Part shown: positions 23,331-25,837 of the stretch, one piece after another
How positions within the stretch are numbered: the first letter of the stretch is position 1
Layout: each line of letters opens with the position of its first letter
From: an uncultured Collinsella sp.
GTDB lineage: Bacteria > Actinomycetota > Coriobacteriia > Coriobacteriales > Coriobacteriaceae
Direction of reading: 5' to 3'
Assembly: GCA_900551305.1 (NCBI GenBank)
Contig: URVK01000002.1
Coordinates: forward strand, 1 to 25,837
Length of the DNA stretch: 25,837 nt
Made by a program: the position numbers and the translations under genes
The notes under the pieces: model-generated
What the model was told of the DNA's origin: nothing
Database searches by the model: none
The model's input: only the letters and a program-made list of their open reading frames with translations

Positions 23331-24671
23331 GTGAAGCCCCTCACCTCTTTTGCAAAGCGCTCAGCCCAGCTTGCCGCCGGCTTTGTCTGCGCTATCGCCC
23401 TTGCCGCTGGCGTGCCCACCGTCGCCGGCGCCCAAGTGCTCACGACCGACAATGTTTGCGGCAAAACCGCCGATGCGCGCGGCATCACGGCCGAAAACCT
23501 GCCCGATATCGATGCGACCAATGCCCTCGTCATGGGCAAAGACGGCACCGTCTACTATGCCCGCGGCGCCGATGAGCAGGTCAAGATCGCCTCGATCACC
23601 AAGGTCATGACCGCAATCCTAACCGTCGAGAATTGCAAGATGGACGAGAAGGTCACGGTGAGCAACGCCGCAGCCACCGTGGGTAATTCGACCGCCGGTT
23701 TGCTCGAAGGCGACGAGCTTACCGTGGAGCAGGCACTGCGCGGCCTGATGATTCCCTCGGGCAACGACGCCGCCATCGTGCTCGCCGAATATGTGGGCAA
23801 GAAGATCGACCCTAAGACCAAAGACGCCGAGGCCACATTTGTGAAGGCCATGAACGAGCGCGCTAAGAAGCTCGGCTGCACCGGTACGCTTTTTGAAAAC
23901 CCGCATGGTCTGGACTTTGATGAGTGGGCTGGCGATATGCACTCAACCGCACATGACGTGGCGCTGATGATGCAGGAGGCCATGAAAAACGACACGATCC
24001 GCGAGGTCGTAGCGAGCGAGGATTCCTGGATCGAGGTCACGGGCGCCGACGGCACCGACCATTCGCATTCCATGGACACGCATAACTATTTGCTGGGCCA
24101 AGATGGCAACATCGGCGGCAAGACCGGCACCACCGACGACGCGGGCTATTGCTTTACGAGCGCCTACAACCGCGACGGCGACGAGGTCTACACCGTCGTT
24201 TTGAACTCCACCACCACCGACCAGCGCTTTACCGATACCGCAACCCTTGCCAATTGGTACTACGGCCACAAGGTCACGGTCGCGATCGCCAACACGCAGG
24301 AAAAGACCGCCAACGGCAACCCGCTTATGGCACGCATTAGCCAGACAGATTGGACGGACAAGACAATCGACGCCACGCTCGCCGATCCCACGGCGCAAGC
24401 GACCGTGTTTTCTCTTGCCGGCGAGGTGACCGAAAAGGTTAGCTACGACGATCTTTCGGGCACGGTGCATGTGGGCGACAAGGTGGGCAGCGTTACACTC
24501 AAGCAGGATGGCACCAAGATTGCCGTCGTGGATTTGGTTGCCGACGAGGAAGGCTCGGGGCCGAATCCCATTGAATGGCTGCTCGTGAAGCTCGATCGCC
24601 TGGGCCACCGCATCGACAACCGCCCGCTCACAGCCGAGAGCGAGACCGTAGCCAAGGCTCCCAAGATGTAG
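23331..24671 (+). CDS. Serine-type D-Ala-D-Ala carboxypeptidase (PBP5/DacA family)
   Basis: Secreted penicillin-binding protein that trims the terminal D-alanine of peptidoglycan pentapeptides; 446 residues. A signal peptide is clear: KPLTSFAKR, a hydrophobic core, and VAGA before QVLTTD (cleavage near 34). Active-site motifs: SITK (S88/K91), SGN (143-145) and KTGTT (264-268). A C-terminal domain follows, with a candidate amphipathic membrane-associating segment PIEWLLVKLDRLGHRI near the end. GTG at 23331 was chosen because it puts the signal peptide at the N terminus; its ribosome binding site (GAAAG) is weak. TTG 23220 and ATG 23262 are in-frame alternatives without good sites. It is the only plus-strand gene, divergent from the VanR-like regulator, which suggests shared control of wall cross-linking. 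It is not a VanY-type metallopeptidase. Confidence 0.9.
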   Translation: MKPLTSFAKRSAQLAAGFVCAIALAAGVPTVAGAQVLTTDNVCGKTADARGITAENLPDIDATNALVMGKDGTVYYARGADEQVKIASITKVMTAILTVENCKMDEKVTVSNAAATVGNSTAGLLEGDELTVEQALRGLMIPSGNDAAIVLAEYVGKKIDPKTKDAEATFVKAMNERAKKLGCTGTLFENPHGLDFDEWAGDMHSTAHDVALMMQEAMKNDTIREVVASEDSWIEVTGADGTDHSHSMDTHNYLLGQDGNIGGKTGTTDDAGYCFTSAYNRDGDEVYTVVLNSTTTDQRFTDTATLANWYYGHKVTVAIANTQEKTANGNPLMARISQTDWTDKTIDATLADPTAQATVFSLAGEVTEKVSYDDLSGTVHVGDKVGSVTLKQDGTKIAVVDLVADEEGSGPNPIEWLLVKLDRLGHRIDNRPLTAESETVAKAPKM

Positions 24672-24697
24672 GGCCAAAGCGTTATCACATCGAACCA

Positions 24698-24730
24698 AAA
24701 TGAGGCGTCCAACGGGGCGCCTCATTTTTT
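24698..24730 (+). terminator. Intrinsic terminator of the carboxypeptidase gene
   Basis: Ten-bp stem AAATGAGGCG / CGCCTCATTT followed by T6, 26 bp after the stop codon. Confidence 0.92.
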
Positions 24731-24732
24731 GA

Positions 24733-24750
24733 GGGTTCGAATCCCCAGCT
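24733..24750 (+). repeat. Inverted copy of the tRNA-Ser T-arm / acceptor start
   Basis: The 18 bases GGGTTCGAATCCCCAGCT are identical to the T-loop, 3' T-stem and first acceptor bases of the tRNA-Ser gene, but on the opposite strand (tRNA copy at 24814-24831). No other tRNA part accompanies it. It may be a remnant of a lost tRNA or of an integration site. Confidence 0.75.
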
Positions 24751-24763
24751 GCCTTTCTTGTTA

Positions 24764-24791
24764 ATAAAAAAGGGCCCCGAATGGGACCCTT
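24764..24791 (-). terminator. Intrinsic terminator of tRNA-Ser
   Basis: On the minus strand AAGGGTCCC-ATTC-GGGGCCCTT (nine pairs, one of them T-G) is followed by TTTTTTATT, 15 bp beyond the CCA end of the tRNA. Confidence 0.88.
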
Positions 24792-24805
24792 CTTTAAAGT
24801 CAAAC

Positions 24806-24896
24806 TGGCGGAGAGCTGGGGATTCGAACCCCAGATGCCCTTTTGGGGCATACTCGCTTAGCAGGCGAGCACCTTCGGCCTCTCGGTCAGCTCTCC
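24806..24896 (-). tRNA. tRNA-Ser (anticodon GCT)
   Basis: A 91-nt class II tRNA with acceptor stem GGAGAGC / GCTCTCC, discriminator G and encoded CCA. The anticodon stem-loop is CTCGC-CTGCTAA-GCGAG with anticodon GCT at 24860-24862, reading AGC/AGU serine codons. The long variable arm TATGCCCCAAAAGGGCATC and the T-arm TGGGGTTCGAATCCCCA are as expected for tRNA-Ser. Confidence 0.96.
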
Positions 24897-24910
24897 GTAA
24901 CAGCCGTTCT

Positions 24911-24939
24911 ATAGTAACCAAACAGTCGAGGATGGGCAA
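24911..24939 (-). promoter_or_regulatory. Promoter of tRNA-Ser
   Basis: On the minus strand TTGCCC (24934-24939) and TACTAT (24911-24916) are separated by 17 bp and lie 14 bp before the tRNA 5' end. Confidence 0.65.
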
Positions 24940-24987
24940 GTGGGATTTTCAAATTGCCCAGCAGTCTCTCCTCCTTGCAAGCTTCGC

Positions 24988-25837
24988 CTACCCCAGCGAG
25001 CGGTTGAGGGAGCCGAGCTCATCGTTGCCCATGGTGCGCCACATTTGATAGATGCAGCCGCGCGCCAAGAAAAAGAAGCCGTTATCGACGAGTTGCACGG
25101 CGGCATCTGCGAGTTGATTGGTCACGGCGGGCACCGGCGGCAGCTCAAGACCTGCCTTGCGGATGGTCTCGACAGCCTCCTCAAACGTGGGCGGTTTGAT
25201 GACGCCCATCTCGTTCATAAGGCCCTGCATTTCCTCCTGCGCACTGCCGCCCGACTCCTCGCCGCGCGGCACCAGGCGATAACACGCCAGTGCCAGCTCG
25301 AGCTGGTCACAGTTCCAGTAGGCGAATGCCAGGCGATAGAACAGGTAACCGATCGAAGGCCGGTCACTGGCAATGCGCAGGCCGTGGCGCGCCACCTCGA
25401 TAATCTCGTCATAGCGCTCCAGGCGTGCTAGCACGTTGATCAGGGCAAAGTGAGATTGCATGGACGAGCGCGCCAAATCGTAGAGACGACGCACCTCGGG
25501 CAGCGCGCGCTCAAAGTCCTCTTGTTCGGCGTAAAAGCTGCAGATCTCATGCTGGGCAAAATACAGTGCATCGGGAGCGCGAAGGATACGCACAGAACGG
25601 TCCTCCTCCATCACCGGCAGCACCATGCGCACCAGCTGGTTGTCGCAGAACTGGGTCTGCACCGGGCCCGTCGCCAAAAGCTCAGCAACGGTACACTTGG
25701 CTTCCAGCTCCTCGACAAGGCGAGAAAAGCCCTCGAAAGCACCAGCTCGGTCAACTTTGGATTGCTCGCGCAGCTCGACGACACGGGCGACATACGGATC
25801 GTTGTCCTCCTCCATGACCTCAAGCTCGGGCGAGCGC
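24988..25837 (-). CDS. TPR-like protein of unknown function, 5' end probably outside window
   Basis: I do not recognise a named family. The visible part (at least 275 residues from ATG 25815) is soluble and mostly helical, with repeated TPR-like helix pairs in its middle: QHEICSFYAEQEDFERALPE, FALINVLARLERYDEIIEVA and FYRLAFAYWNCDQLELALAC. Such repeats usually mediate protein-protein contact. No signal peptide or membrane helix is visible. The reading frame stays open upstream of the ATG to the window edge (SPELEV before it), and GAGG lies only two bases before the ATG, so the true start is probably further upstream. The tRNA-Ser gene follows 91 bp downstream with its own promoter. Confidence 0.65.
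   Translation of the reverse strand, partial: RSPELEVMEEDNDPYVARVVELREQSKVDRAGAFEGFSRLVEELEAKCTVAELLATGPVQTQFCDNQLVRMVLPVMEEDRSVRILRAPDALYFAQHEICSFYAEQEDFERALPEVRRLYDLARSSMQSHFALINVLARLERYDEIIEVARHGLRIASDRPSIGYLFYRLAFAYWNCDQLELALACYRLVPRGEESGGSAQEEMQGLMNEMGVIKPPTFEEAVETIRKAGLELPPVPAVTNQLADAAVQLVDNGFFFLARGCIYQMWRTMGNDELGSLNRSLG

Noticed and set aside
21174..24671. A vancomycin-resistance cluster
   Set aside because: Only VanR/VanS-like regulators are present. There is no D-Ala-D-Lac/D-Ser ligase, no VanH or VanX, and the carboxypeptidase is a serine PBP5-type, not VanY.
24733..24831. An attL/attR pair of an integrated element at tRNA-Ser
   Set aside because: The two copies are inverted, only 63 bp apart, and no integrase or foreign gene lies between them.
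23943..24851. A 302-codon minus frame across the carboxypeptidase and the tRNA
   Set aside because: It is the antisense of a gene with clear SxxK/SGN/KTG motifs and runs into terminators and the tRNA.

Overview
The window reads as a chromosomal segment of a high-GC Gram-positive actinobacterium of the class Coriobacteriia, most likely Collinsella or a close relative. This is inferred from the protein character (tandem YhgE/Pip proteins, a VanRS-like pair, a CpsBCD module), G+C-rich codon use with GTG starts, and strong GGAGG-type ribosome binding sites. No single marker proves the genus. Apart from one gene (a D-Ala-D-Ala carboxypeptidase) everything is on the minus strand, so gene order below follows transcription from high to low coordinates.

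Right end (about 20.2-25.8 kb): a TPR-like protein of unknown role cut by the window edge; a tRNA-Ser(GCT) with its own promoter and terminator; a secreted penicillin-binding D,D-carboxypeptidase on the plus strand; and, divergent from it, a VanR/VanS-type two-component pair. A 27-bp dyad lies between the divergent genes. Then come pstB (phosphate-import ATPase) and a PhoP/PhoR-type two-component pair. This block couples cell-wall and phosphate sensing.

Middle (about 12.9-17.8 kb): a three-gene CpsC-CpsD-CpsB tyrosine phosphoregulatory module with no glycosyltransferases next to it, a GNAT acetyltransferase, and htpG (Hsp90) preceded by a terminator-like hairpin.

Central block (7.4-12.7 kb): two adjacent YhgE/Pip-family membrane proteins whose stop and start codons abut, with an operator-like palindrome at the promoter. 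Their 3' end runs into about 250 nt that fold into six successive hairpins ending in a T-run terminator.

Left end (1-7.4 kb): a DMT-family transporter; an M20 amidohydrolase followed by an MFS transporter that has lost its middle part; hisS; and ppc (phosphoenolpyruvate carboxylase), which runs off the window and contains two compensating one-base frameshifts. Between hisS and the broken MFS gene are three back-to-back palindromes of about 60 bp. A 20-bp core of one of them recurs 8.8 kb away downstream of htpG.

No CRISPR array, transposase, phage gene or restriction system was seen. The most unusual content is intergenic: long palindromes, a multi-hairpin 3' region and an inverted tRNA-arm copy. 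The only clearly uncommon protein arrangement is the YhgE/Pip tandem, in which one copy carries a C-terminal extension.
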